Source of the DNA: Candidatus Sulfopaludibacter sp.
Lineage (GTDB): Bacteria; Acidobacteriota; Terriglobia; Bryobacterales; Bryobacteraceae
DNA length: 57,578 bases
Assembly (NCBI GenBank): GCA_031292755.1
Contig: JARLGM010000022.1
Coordinates: forward strand, 1-57,578
Direction: 5' to 3'
Positions 34,822-43,421 of the stretch are shown here, in pieces (position 1 is the stretch's first letter; each line of letters starts with the position of its first letter). Position numbers and translations under genes: made by a program. The notes beneath the pieces were generated by a model that saw nothing but the letters and a program-made list of their open reading frames with translations, was not told where the DNA came from and did no database searches.

Positions 34822-35739
34822 TCACAGAAGATCGCGATAGCGTTCTAACGCGACTCTGACGAGCTGAGCCCGTGTCCGCACCTCGGTCTTGGCAAACAGT
34901 TGTTGCAGTGTGTTCTTTACCGTACTCTCCGAGATTTCCATGCGTGCCGCGATTTCCTTGTTGGCCAGGCCCTGAACCAGGGATCGGAGTACTTCCGTTT
35001 CGCGCCCGTTCAGCGCCGCCCGTTCGCGATCGTTCCCCGATGGAGAGCCGGAACCGCCCGCGGCCGTCTCCTCCGTTACGTCCGCGATAATGGCGGCCAG
35101 TTTGGGCGACGTCCCCTCTTTGTACGTGGAAAACCATACATCCGCCATAAAGGACTCGCCGTCGCCGCGATGCCCGCGGCACTGCATCGATGTTCGAAAT
35201 TGCGGCCCTTCGTCGCGCCGCAAGGCATGGTGCAACTGCGGAAAATAGGCGGCGATGGGACTGCCGACCAACCTTCCGTCCGGCGGTGCCACCAGTTCGT
35301 TCGCCGCGCGGTTGGCCAGTTCGATCAATCCGCGCTCATCCACCGTGACGATCGCCGCCGGACTGGTTTCCACCAGAATCCGCAGCCTCTCCTGCGCTGC
35401 CACGCTGAGCCGGCGATTCCGCAGCAACTCCCCCACAAAAAGTCCGCATCCGGCCAGCGCCAATGACTCGAAGACCAGGCGAATGAACGACAGCGGCAAG
35501 GAACTGAACAGCGCGCTGAGCACCGCGCAAGCCAAACCCAGTATCGCTAGAACCCACCGGGGCAGAAAGCCCGCCGCCAGCATGATGGGAAACAGGTACA
35601 GGAAGCCCAAGGAAACATAAGGCTCAGTCCGCCAGTCCACCACCGCGATCACCAGGACAGCCACACCGCTGAGCCCCAACACCTGGGCACGGTTCCGTTC
35701 CTCCCAGATCTTTTCCAAGCGCAGCATGGGCGCGTTCAT
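34822..35739 (-). CDS. Membrane PAS-LuxR transcriptional regulator
   Basis: About 305 residues if the ATG at 35739 is used; an upstream in-frame extension to 35901 gives an unconvincing N-terminus. Residues ~15-115 form four or five membrane helices (VLGLSGVAVLVIAVVDW; LGFLYLFPIMLAAGFL; WVLAILGLACAVLSALF). A PAS domain follows (about 125-235; ILVETSPAAIVTVDERGLIELANRAA), then a LuxR helix-turn-helix (about 245-305; LNGRETEVLRSLVQGLANKE and ESTVKNTLQQLF). It would be a one-component membrane sensor that binds DNA directly. GATCTTTCGG upstream resembles the ATCTTTCGAT sites near the partner gene. Confidence 0.82.
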   Translation of the reverse strand: MNAPMLRLEKIWEERNRAQVLGLSGVAVLVIAVVDWRTEPYVSLGFLYLFPIMLAAGFLPRWVLAILGLACAVLSALFSSLPLSFIRLVFESLALAGCGLFVGELLRNRRLSVAAQERLRILVETSPAAIVTVDERGLIELANRAANELVAPPDGRLVGSPIAAYFPQLHHALRRDEGPQFRTSMQCRGHRGDGESFMADVWFSTYKEGTSPKLAAIIADVTEETAAGGSGSPSGNDRERAALNGRETEVLRSLVQGLANKEIAARMEISESTVKNTLQQLFAKTEVRTRAQLVRVALERYRDLL

Positions 35740-35931
35740 TATCCCATTGCCGCCTGGAGCTGGAGGGCGATCTTTCGGCTTGGCCGAACGATATCCTGTC
35801 CAGTCCGTTCGACCAAATCCGTCCCAGGCCAGGTGTTCGGTGTTTTGGGGGTAAACTGAATGGAGCGGAACGGAATCCGCACATAGTATCCACGTTTTCA
35901 CGGTTCTGCCGTCATTCTCAGTAAAGGAACC

Positions 35932-36480
35932 GTGAGAACTGCTGTATACAGTCAGATGAGTGAAGTGATTGAGCCGGACCTAGAGCTGGCGGATCGACAA
36001 AATCGCTTTGTTTCTGAGCACTTACGGCGGATCTTTGTGCAGATCTACCGAATCGTGGGAAATGTCTCGGACGCTCAGGATCTGACCCAGGAAGCCTTCA
36101 TCAAGGCACTTCAACACCAGGAACAGCTCAAAGATGAACAGAAAGCGGCGCATTGGCTGTCGCGCATCGCCACGAATACGGCGATCGACTTTCTGCGCCG
36201 CAACAGCCGCGCCACGTTTTGCGAGATTGACGAAGCGCCCGAAAGCCATATGGAGAGTCCCGAGCAGGCGCTCCTGCGCAGCGAGCATCGGGAGTATTTG
36301 CAGGATGGACTGCGGCTGCTGAGCCCTCGCGAGCGGACGGCCCTGCTGTTGCGCGATGTGGAAGGTTTGGCGGCGGAAGAGGTGGCCCGGCACATGAGCT
36401 GTTCTAAAGCTACGGTGCGATCCCACATCGCCAATGCCCGGACCAAGCTCCGGCGGTACATGGAAAGAAGGAAGCGGTAA
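35932..36480 (+). CDS. ECF-family RNA polymerase sigma factor (second)
   Basis: A 182-residue sigma factor. GTG 35932 has AAAGGA four bases upstream; ATG 35956 is an alternative. Region 2 is FVSEHLRRIFVQIYRIVGN with AQDLTQEAFIKALQ, and region 4 is LRLLSPRERTALLLRDVEGL with SCSKATVRSHIANARTKLRR. It heads an operon with a zinc-finger anti-sigma gene four bases downstream and a secreted protein gene. It differs clearly from the sigma factor at 26061-26627, so this is an independent regulatory circuit. Confidence 0.92.
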   Translation: MRTAVYSQMSEVIEPDLELADRQNRFVSEHLRRIFVQIYRIVGNVSDAQDLTQEAFIKALQHQEQLKDEQKAAHWLSRIATNTAIDFLRRNSRATFCEIDEAPESHMESPEQALLRSEHREYLQDGLRLLSPRERTALLLRDVEGLAAEEVARHMSCSKATVRSHIANARTKLRRYMERRKR

Positions 36481-36484
36481 CGGT

Positions 36485-37045
36485 ATGAGGCATCCAAATC
36501 AGGCGGCGTTGGCGCTGCACGCAGGCGGCGACTTGGGCAAATTCGCGCGGTGGAAGCTGGAACGGCACTTGGCGAAATGCGACGTCTGCACTGCGGAAAT
36601 AGCCGCCTATGAAAGCACGCGCGAGATGATGGGCGAGTTGGCCGCAGTCCCCGAACTTCCCTGGAATCGGCTGGCCGCGGAAATGAAGGCCAATATCCGC
36701 CTGGGTCTGGCGGCGGGTGAATGCGTGCGGGGAATGGAAACTTCGATGCGCGGCACGCGCTGGTTATCGGGCGCGCGCATGGCCGTGGCTTGCGCTGGAA
36801 TCGTGGTGCTGATCGTCACCGGAGTCGTCCTCCAGCGGCCTGAGCCGCAACCGGTCGCCTTCTCGGTCCCCATAGTGGAAGCTATCGACAACGGAATTCT
36901 AATGAGCGCGGGCGGGACGTCGGTGGGCCTGATGAATCACGGCGTGAAGCGTGTGAGTTATCTGCCGAACGCAGACGGCGGCATGAGCGCCAGCTACGTT
37001 AACGCCAGTGGCTACATTACGGTGAACACGGTATATGGCCAGTAA
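36485..37045 (+). CDS. Anti-sigma factor (zinc-finger, one membrane segment)
   Basis: A 186-residue protein starting at 36485, with GAAGG upstream. The N-terminal HPNQAALALHAGGDLGKFAR, then WKLERHLAKCDVCTAEI, contains the His-x3-Cys-x2-Cys zinc motif (residues ~27-34). A membrane helix lies near 98-118 (AVACAGIVVLIVTGVVL). The periplasmic tail (~65 residues, AIDNGILMSAGGTSVGLM) is beta-rich. It would sequester the sigma factor encoded directly upstream. Its 3' end overlaps the next gene by 11 bases. Confidence 0.85.
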   Translation: MRHPNQAALALHAGGDLGKFARWKLERHLAKCDVCTAEIAAYESTREMMGELAAVPELPWNRLAAEMKANIRLGLAAGECVRGMETSMRGTRWLSGARMAVACAGIVVLIVTGVVLQRPEPQPVAFSVPIVEAIDNGILMSAGGTSVGLMNHGVKRVSYLPNADGGMSASYVNASGYITVNTVYGQ

Positions 37046-38174
37046 GAAACAAAATCGCCTGGCGGTGTTGGGCATTCTGACCGCGGCTGGCATGCTGGCC
37101 CAGGATGCTCCTCTGCCCAAAGGCTCGGTCAACGTTACGGTGCCGAACGATTCGCCGGTGCTGGTGGTCAGCTCCAGCACGGACGAATCGCGCACCGCGC
37201 TACAAGGTTCCGCCCTGATGCTGGACCTGCACATGTTGCTGTCTCTCCGCAATGTCAGCCCCAACCGGATTCACGGCATCACTCTGCGGGTGGTTTCGCA
37301 GGAAGTCACCCTGGGCGGCAAGGCTTCGGTGGCCATGCCGAGCTTGAATGTCGGACCGGGCGAAGTTTTCCCGGTGCGCATCGACGCCCGGCTGATGCGT
37401 CCCACTCAGATGGCCGGTGGCCACCTGGTGGAAGTGTCGCTGGATGGGGTGCTGTTCCAGGATCTTTCCTTTTACGGACCCGACCGGCTCAACTCGCGCC
37501 GCACCATGATGGCCATGGAGATGGAAGCACAGCGCGACCGGGAGCATTTCAAGCGCATTCTGTCGCAGGGTCCGCAAGCCCTGCAGCAGGCCATCCTGGC
37601 CAGCATGGCGGAACGCCCGCGGTTGGACGTGCGAGTGATTCCGCACGGCCCGGCGGTGACCTCCGCGGCCCTGGCGATACCCGAACAGGCCCAGCAGTTC
37701 GCGTTCCTGCAATTGCCCGATTCGCCCATTCAGCCGCTGAGCGGTTGGGCCATGGTGAGCGGCAATGCGGCCCGCGCCCCGCGCATCGAAGTGAAGAACA
37801 ATTCCAGCAAAGCGGTGAAGTACGTCGAACTCGGCTGGCTGGTAAGCGACCAGAGCGGGCAGCAGTACATGGCGGCTTCGCTTCCCGCCTCTGACGCCAA
37901 TCTGTTCCTGCCGGCCGGCAAGAGCGCCTCGGTGGGACAGGATACGCAACTTACTTTCTCGCGCGACCGCAAGCCGGTGAACATCCAGAAGATGACCGGC
38001 TTCGTCAGCGAAGTGGAGTTCACCGACGGAAAGGTGTGGGTCCCCAATCGCGAGAGCCTTACCCGGATGATGCTGGACAAAGTCATGCCGCCATCGGCCG
38101 AAGAGCAGCGCCTGAGCAATATCTACCGCACGCAAGGCCTGCCTGCGCTCATTCAGGAACTGAAGAAGTTCTAA
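37035..38174 (+). CDS. Hypothetical secreted protein of the second sigma/anti-sigma operon
   Basis: A 379-residue protein with a likely signal peptide (KKQNRLAVLGILTAAGMLAQ). Two beta-rich regions resemble Ig-like folds: SALMLDLHMLLSLRNVSPNRIHGITLRVVS and APRIEVKNNSSKAVKYVELGWLV. They are joined by a helical segment rich in Met, Arg and Gln (RRTMMAMEMEAQRDREHFKR). I recognise no family. The gene overlaps the anti-sigma gene by 11 bases, so it is probably controlled by this sigma pair; a role in sensing or responding to envelope stress is conceivable. Confidence 0.75.
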   Translation: MASKKQNRLAVLGILTAAGMLAQDAPLPKGSVNVTVPNDSPVLVVSSSTDESRTALQGSALMLDLHMLLSLRNVSPNRIHGITLRVVSQEVTLGGKASVAMPSLNVGPGEVFPVRIDARLMRPTQMAGGHLVEVSLDGVLFQDLSFYGPDRLNSRRTMMAMEMEAQRDREHFKRILSQGPQALQQAILASMAERPRLDVRVIPHGPAVTSAALAIPEQAQQFAFLQLPDSPIQPLSGWAMVSGNAARAPRIEVKNNSSKAVKYVELGWLVSDQSGQQYMAASLPASDANLFLPAGKSASVGQDTQLTFSRDRKPVNIQKMTGFVSEVEFTDGKVWVPNRESLTRMMLDKVMPPSAEEQRLSNIYRTQGLPALIQELKKF

Positions 38175-38198
38175 TCCCGCCGGTAGGGCCGTGCCTGT

Positions 38199-39644
38199 TT
38201 ACAGGCCTGACTTCTTCCACAGGTCGTCCACACGCCGCCGGACGTCCTCGGACATCCGGATCACGCCCGGCCACGGCCGCGTGAAGCCTTCGCCGGGCCA
38301 TTTCCTGGTGGCGTCGATTCCCATTTTCGAGCCGTAATTGGCCAACCGGCTGGAGTGATCCAGCGAATCCACCGGACCCATCACGAACTGAATATCGCGC
38401 TCCGGATCCATGTTGTTCAGCGCTTTCCAGGCCACTTCGCGGTAGTTCTGAACGTCTACTTCCTCGTCCACCACCACGATCACCTTGGAAAACATCGCCT
38501 GGCCGGTGCCCCAAATGGAGTGCATCACTTTGCGCGCATGGCCAGGGTACGACTTGCGGATCGACACCAGAATCAGGTTGTGAAACACGCCCTCCGGCGG
38601 CATGGCGATATCGCGCACCTCGGGCAATTGTAGACGCATCAGCGGGAGAAAAATACGCTCGATGGCCTTGCCCATGTAGTAGTCCTCCATCGGCGGCGGC
38701 CCCACGATGGTGGTAGCGTATATGGGTTCCTTGCGCTGCGTCACGCACGTCACGTGGAATACCGGATACTCGTCGGCCAGCGAATAGAAGCCGGTGTGAT
38801 CGCCGAAGGGACCCTCGGTGCGCAGTTCGCCGGGTTCCACATAGCCTTCCAGGACGATCTCGGCATGGGCGGGCACCTCCAGATCGATGGTCTGGCATTT
38901 CACCATTTCCACGGGACTCTGGCGCAGAAATCCGGCAATCATCATCTCATCCAGGTCGGGCGGGAGAGGCAAAATCGAGGAGTACATGGTGGCGGGGTCG
39001 GCGCCGATGGCAACCGCCACGTCCATGCGTTTGCGGCCGTGCTTTTCCATCCGGCGATAGTGTTCGGCGCCTTGCTTGTGCGTCTGCCAGTGCATGCCGG
39101 TGGTCCGCTCGTCGTAGACTTGCAGGCGATACATCCCGCAGTTGCGTTTTCCGGTATCCGGATTGCGTGAGAATACCAGCGGCAGGGTGATGAACCGCCC
39201 GCCATCCTCGGGCCAGCATTGCAGTACGGGATAATCCAGAAGGGAAAACCCGCTGGTGCGCACTACTTCCTGGCACGCACCTTTACTAACGATTTTGGGG
39301 AAGAATGCGCCCATTTCGGCCAGCTTGGGGAGCATCTTGAGCTTCCCCATCAACCCCTCCGGCATGCGCATTTCCAGAAACTCCACGATGCGCGCGGCAA
39401 TCTCTTCCACCGAATTCACTTCCAGCGCGATTTCCATTTTGCGCATCGAAGCGAATGCATTGATCAGAACCGGGATGTCGAACCCCCTGGGCTTTTCGAA
39501 GAGCAGCGCCGGTCCGCCGTTTTTTACGGCTCGGTCGGCGAACTCGGTGATTTCCAGAATCGGGTCGACTTCAAAGGGAATGCGCTTCAACTCGCCATTT
39601 TTTTCCAGCGCCGCGAGGAACTCGCGCAAGTCACGATAGGCCAT
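38199..39644 (-). CDS. ubiD: UbiD-family prenylated-FMN decarboxylase
   Basis: A 481-residue protein of standard family length. UbiD enzymes remove the carboxyl group from aromatic acids such as 4-hydroxy-3-polyprenylbenzoate, using prenylated FMN made by UbiX. It shows GGPALLFEKPRGFDIPVLIN, RNCGMYRLQVYDERTTGMHWQTHK for cofactor and metal binding, and LRTEGPFGDHTGFYSLADEYP, which holds the catalytic Arg/Glu region. The end has GSKMGIDATRKWPGEGF. No ubiX is in the window. In Acidobacteria menaquinone is usual, so the substrate may be a menaquinone precursor or another aromatic acid. It is divergent from fabG. Confidence 0.92.
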   Translation of the reverse strand: MAYRDLREFLAALEKNGELKRIPFEVDPILEITEFADRAVKNGGPALLFEKPRGFDIPVLINAFASMRKMEIALEVNSVEEIAARIVEFLEMRMPEGLMGKLKMLPKLAEMGAFFPKIVSKGACQEVVRTSGFSLLDYPVLQCWPEDGGRFITLPLVFSRNPDTGKRNCGMYRLQVYDERTTGMHWQTHKQGAEHYRRMEKHGRKRMDVAVAIGADPATMYSSILPLPPDLDEMMIAGFLRQSPVEMVKCQTIDLEVPAHAEIVLEGYVEPGELRTEGPFGDHTGFYSLADEYPVFHVTCVTQRKEPIYATTIVGPPPMEDYYMGKAIERIFLPLMRLQLPEVRDIAMPPEGVFHNLILVSIRKSYPGHARKVMHSIWGTGQAMFSKVIVVVDEEVDVQNYREVAWKALNNMDPERDIQFVMGPVDSLDHSSRLANYGSKMGIDATRKWPGEGFTRPWPGVIRMSEDVRRRVDDLWKKSGL

Positions 39645-39735
39645 GGGTAATGAGTATGGTAACAGGCCTCGATTTCCCCGTTTCTGCGATCGGTTATGAT
39701 TGAATTTAATACCAGCACATCCTTAGGGAGAATGA

Positions 39736-40470
39736 ATGTTTAACCGAGTAGCCTTCGTTACAGGTGCGAGCCGTGGAATCGGCCGGGCGATAGCATTGAC
39801 ACTCTGCCGTTCCGGCTTCGACATCGTCGTCGCCTCGCCTGAAATCGAAAAAAACGAAGAGGTGGCCGAGGAGATTCGCGCCTGTAGCGGGGAAGCCATG
39901 ACCGTGAACCTGGACGTGACGTCGCCCGAGTCCGTCAAGGCGGCCTTCAGCAAGGTCATGCAGGACAAGACACGCATCGATGTTCTGGTCAACAACGCCG
40001 GCATCACGCGAGACGGTCTGGCCGTCCGCATGAAGCCGTTGGATTGGGACCTGGTCCTGAAGATCAACCTCAGCGGCGCGTTTCTATGCGCGCAACAGGT
40101 GCTCCCCGGGATGATGCGCAACCGCTGGGGAAGAATCGTGAATATCTCCTCGGTGGTGGGACAGGCGGGCAGCGCCGGACAGGCCAATTATGCGGCGTCG
40201 AAGGCCGGACTGATCGGCCTGACGAAGGCGTTGGCGCAGGAAATGGGCAGCCGCAACATCACCGTCAACGCGATCGCCCCCGGGTACATCGCCACCGATA
40301 TGACCAAGGATCTGCCCGAGGAACTCAAGCAGAAGATGCTCGCCGCCGTCCCGCTCGCACGCATGGGCAAGCCGGAGGACATCGCCGCCGCCGTAAAATT
40401 CCTGGTGAGCGAAGATGCCTCCTACATCACCGGGCACGTCCTCGCCGTCAACGGCGGAATGTACATGTAG
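39736..40470 (+). CDS. fabG: 3-oxoacyl-ACP reductase FabG
   Basis: A 244-residue short-chain dehydrogenase with AGGGAGA just upstream of ATG. It has the nucleotide-binding TGASRGIGRAIA, NNAGITRD, the catalytic Ser (VNISSVVGQAGSAGQ) and YAASKAG (Tyr and Lys). NITVNAIAPGYIATDM and the C-terminal SYITGHVLAVNGGMYM are characteristic of FabG. It reduces 3-oxoacyl-ACP with NADPH in fatty acid elongation. No other fab gene is adjacent, so another SDR substrate cannot be excluded. Confidence 0.88.
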   Translation: MFNRVAFVTGASRGIGRAIALTLCRSGFDIVVASPEIEKNEEVAEEIRACSGEAMTVNLDVTSPESVKAAFSKVMQDKTRIDVLVNNAGITRDGLAVRMKPLDWDLVLKINLSGAFLCAQQVLPGMMRNRWGRIVNISSVVGQAGSAGQANYAASKAGLIGLTKALAQEMGSRNITVNAIAPGYIATDMTKDLPEELKQKMLAAVPLARMGKPEDIAAAVKFLVSEDASYITGHVLAVNGGMYM

Positions 40471-40652
40471 GGCGCATCCCCATCCCTAACTAAATTATCG
40501 ACCTCTAAATATCGATACATTTACTTCTCAGGGTAAGGCGATTTCCCGCGGCTGTTGCACCCGCCGAGTCATCGAACTCACCTTGTATCACTTATGTGGC
40601 AAGCTATCCGAGCCGGAATTGACTCACGATCATTTCCGACCGGCCGCTTTCC

Positions 40653-41537
40653 TCACGCCAGAGCCAGATTCACGTTGGCGATGGCTTCGTCGATCTCCGC
40701 CGTGTTTTTGTATCCCACGGTCACCGAATCGACGCCGGCGTTCTGGAAGGCGAACTTCATGGCAGCCTGGCGGTCTTCCCGCGTGGTGAATGCGCCTTCG
40801 CCCACCAGTTTCATGCTGATCACGCCCATCCCCTGACTATGGACCTGTTTGGTGTGCGCCACCACTTCATTCACATTGCCCGGGCCGCCGGTGTTATAGT
40901 CCTCACCATCCATCTTGGTGCCCTTATGATTCATCCGGATCATGGCGATCTCGAGCCACTGATTGCCGGGGAACTGGCGTAGCGCCGGCAGGCCGTGGAC
41001 CGAAGCGCCGTAGCCCGCGACAATCTTCTTATCCTTGGCCTCCAGAATCCCGTCCTGCCACCGCACCGTATCGGTGGGCCATGTGGCCACGTGCTGGTAG
41101 TGCATCAGCATAATGTCGAAGTAATCGGTGTTCGCCGCCTTGCGCAGCTCATCGATCTTCGCCCGCGGATCCACACCTTCGCGGGTGGTCAGTTTGGACA
41201 TGAGCCGGTACGAATCGCGCGGGATCCCCTTCAAGGCCACGCCCAGCATCTGGTGCATCTCGCCGTAGGTTTCGGACGTTTCGTAGAAGCGGACGCCGTG
41301 GTCGTAGGCATAGCGCACCAGACGCGTGAACCCATCCTGTCCGAGGTCGCGCTGAACGCGTCCGCTGAACGTTCCGGTGCCGAGCGCGAGGCGCGTGACC
41401 TTGACGCCCGATTTTCCAAGGGTCACCCAGTCCGTAGCCGATCCGCGAGCCGCCCGCAGCGGCAGCCCGCCTGTACCCGCGAGCACGCCCGCGGCGAAGC
41501 CAGCTTTCAAAAAATTGCGTCGGGAGCACTGAGCCAT
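40653..41537 (-). CDS. Tat-exported aldo/keto reductase
   Basis: About 294 residues. The start at 41537 has GGAGG upstream and begins with a twin-arginine signal (SRRNFLKAGFAAGVLAGTGG). The mature part is an aldo/keto reductase barrel: WVTLGKSGVKVTRLALGTG, FYETSETYGEMHQ, LMSKLTTREG with the catalytic Lys, and FDIMLMHYQHV with His. At the position of the usual DTAxxYG Asp the sequence has Glu (YETSETYG). Export by the Tat pathway implies folding with a nicotinamide cofactor before secretion. The substrate is unknown. It is convergent with fabG. Confidence 0.87.
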   Translation of the reverse strand: MAQCSRRNFLKAGFAAGVLAGTGGLPLRAARGSATDWVTLGKSGVKVTRLALGTGTFSGRVQRDLGQDGFTRLVRYAYDHGVRFYETSETYGEMHQMLGVALKGIPRDSYRLMSKLTTREGVDPRAKIDELRKAANTDYFDIMLMHYQHVATWPTDTVRWQDGILEAKDKKIVAGYGASVHGLPALRQFPGNQWLEIAMIRMNHKGTKMDGEDYNTGGPGNVNEVVAHTKQVHSQGMGVISMKLVGEGAFTTREDRQAAMKFAFQNAGVDSVTVGYKNTAEIDEAIANVNLALA

Positions 41538-41609
41538 TATGTCGCCCTCCAATGCGCTCATCCTATCACGGAAGGCGCGGCAGGCGCTCTTTTGTGAAAA
41601 AATCGTCTT

Positions 41610-42119
41610 ATGCCAATCAAGTTCACGACCTCCTACCTGGAGGATTCGCTACAGGTCTTCCGGCAGCACAAAACGCTGGCGGAGCGCGCCATGGGACAGG
41701 TGACCGAAGAGCAACTGTTCGTCACACTCGACGGGGAGATGAATTCGATCGCGGTGATCGTGAAGCACATGACCGGCAATATGCGCTCGCGCTGGACGGA
41801 TTTCCTGGTGAGCGACGGCGAAAAGCCGGATCGCAATCGCGACTCCGAATTTGTGGAGCCGCCGGCGACGCGCGAGGCTTTGATGGAGGCGTGGGAAGCG
41901 GGCTGGGCGTACGTGTTCCGCGCCCTGGAGCCGCTTTCGGATGCCGACCTGGGGCGCACCGTGACCATCCGCGGAGAGCCGCACTCGGTGATGCAGGCCA
42001 TCAACCGGCAGATAGCGCACTACGCGCAGCACGGCGGGCAGATCATCCTGCTGGCCAAACATTTTGCCGCCGGCCGCTGGCAATCGCTCAGCATTCCCAA
42101 GAAGCGGATTGCCGTGTAG
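41610..42119 (+). CDS. DinB-like / DUF1572 family protein
   Basis: A 169-residue helical protein. FTTSYLEDSLQVFRQHKTLAERAMGQVTEEQ and DGEMNSIAVIVKHMTGNMRSRWTDFL match the four-helix DinB/DUF1572 fold, with metal-binding His in IVKHM and in QIAHYAQHGGQII. Members of the superfamily are metal-dependent thiol transferases or of unknown role. There is no clear Shine-Dalgarno. The gene is divergent from the aldo/keto reductase and ends three bases before the convergent adaptor gene. Confidence 0.82.
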   Translation: MPIKFTTSYLEDSLQVFRQHKTLAERAMGQVTEEQLFVTLDGEMNSIAVIVKHMTGNMRSRWTDFLVSDGEKPDRNRDSEFVEPPATREALMEAWEAGWAYVFRALEPLSDADLGRTVTIRGEPHSVMQAINRQIAHYAQHGGQIILLAKHFAAGRWQSLSIPKKRIAV

Positions 42120-42122
42120 GGA

Positions 42123-43340
42123 TTATTGCGCTTTGGATTCGGCCAGGGCAACGAGTTGAGGCCTTACTTCCTGGCCCGCCTGCAGTCCCGTCCGGCTGCC
42201 GATCACCACCAGGTCGCCGTCGTTGAGCCCGGCAATGACTTCGATGTCGCGCGCCGTCTCCATCCCTACCTGGATCTTGCGCGACTCGACTACGTTATTG
42301 TGCGTCACTACCATCACGCGGCCGGTGCGCGCCGCCGAGGCGGTTTCGGTATCCAGATCCACCGCCGTCAGCGGTATCGCCAGAACGCCGCCGTGCTGCG
42401 CCAGGGTCAGATCCACTTCGGCGTACATGCCCGGCATCAACAGATAGTCCGGGTTCGCGACGTCCACCTCGGTGTCCATGGTGCGCGTCTGGAGCGACAG
42501 TTCGTTGGCGAAGCGCGCCACTTTGCCGGGGAAGCTGCGATGCATGCTGGGCACCCGGACCTCAACCGGTTGGCCCAGGTGAATTGTCGGAACCGCGGAT
42601 TCGGGCACGGGCAGAGTAAGCCGCAAGGTGCCGACTTCGGCCAGGCGGACCAAGGGCATGGCCTGTGTCTGCGAAGCCGTGCCGGCCTGAATCATCGAGC
42701 CGGTATCGGCATACCGTTTGGTGACGACTCCCGTGAACGGCGCGGTCACCACAGTGTACTCCAGCATGGTATTGACGCGCGCCTCTTCGGCCTGGCTGAC
42801 GGCCACCTGTTCCTTTGCCGCGGCCAGGGCGCTATTGGCGGCGGCCACTTGCGCTTCCGCCACCAGGTCTTTGCTGCGCACGTCGTCCACTTCCTGCTGC
42901 GCCACCAGGCCTGGGCGCTGCTGGCTTACCGAGTAGATCCGGGTATAGGAGAGGTGCGCCATATCGTACCCGCTTTTGGCGCGCGCCAGTTCGTCCCGGG
43001 CGCGCTGCACCTCCGCTTCGCTGCGTTGCCTGGCCGCCTGCGCCCGCTTCAGGTCGTCGCCCATTTCCGGGATCTCCAGCGTGGCCAGAAGCTGTCCCTG
43101 GGTCACGCGCGAGCCGATATCCACGTTGATCTGCTTGACGTAGCCCGACACCTTGGCCATGACATCCACGTCCTGGTAAGGTTTGAATTCCGCGGTCAAC
43201 ACCAGGCTGTGGGACAGATCTTCGGTCTTTACGGGAGCGACCGCGACCGCGGGCAATTCATGCGCGGCCTCGACGACGGGATTCCGGGAGCACGAAGACA
43301 AAAGCACGGCTCCCAGGCAAAACACTGCGAGTTTCAACAT
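42123..43340 (-). CDS. RND periplasmic adaptor lipoprotein (HlyD family) without adjacent pump
   Basis: About 405 residues. ATG 43340 is preferred to GTG 43367 because it yields a clean lipoprotein leader (MLKLAVFCLGAVLLSSC; LSSC lipobox). It has the split lipoyl domain (VDVMAKVSGYVKQINVDIGS), a long helical hairpin (RAQAARQRSEAEVQRARDEL, then ALAAAKEQVAVSQAEEARVN), a beta barrel (LVRLAEVGTLRLTLPVPESA) and a membrane-proximal domain ending with GLQAGQEVRP. Such adaptors link an RND or ABC pump to TolC. Neither an inner-membrane pump nor a channel gene lies on either side, so its partner is elsewhere. Confidence 0.88.
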   Translation of the reverse strand: MLKLAVFCLGAVLLSSCSRNPVVEAAHELPAVAVAPVKTEDLSHSLVLTAEFKPYQDVDVMAKVSGYVKQINVDIGSRVTQGQLLATLEIPEMGDDLKRAQAARQRSEAEVQRARDELARAKSGYDMAHLSYTRIYSVSQQRPGLVAQQEVDDVRSKDLVAEAQVAAANSALAAAKEQVAVSQAEEARVNTMLEYTVVTAPFTGVVTKRYADTGSMIQAGTASQTQAMPLVRLAEVGTLRLTLPVPESAVPTIHLGQPVEVRVPSMHRSFPGKVARFANELSLQTRTMDTEVDVANPDYLLMPGMYAEVDLTLAQHGGVLAIPLTAVDLDTETASAARTGRVMVVTHNNVVESRKIQVGMETARDIEVIAGLNDGDLVVIGSRTGLQAGQEVRPQLVALAESKAQ

Positions 43341-43421
43341 TACTACCCTGATCTTATTGAAAAGCACGCACCAAGGCGATACCAGCAGTGGGGTATTTCG
43401 AGCGATAGATTCCTGTAGGCG

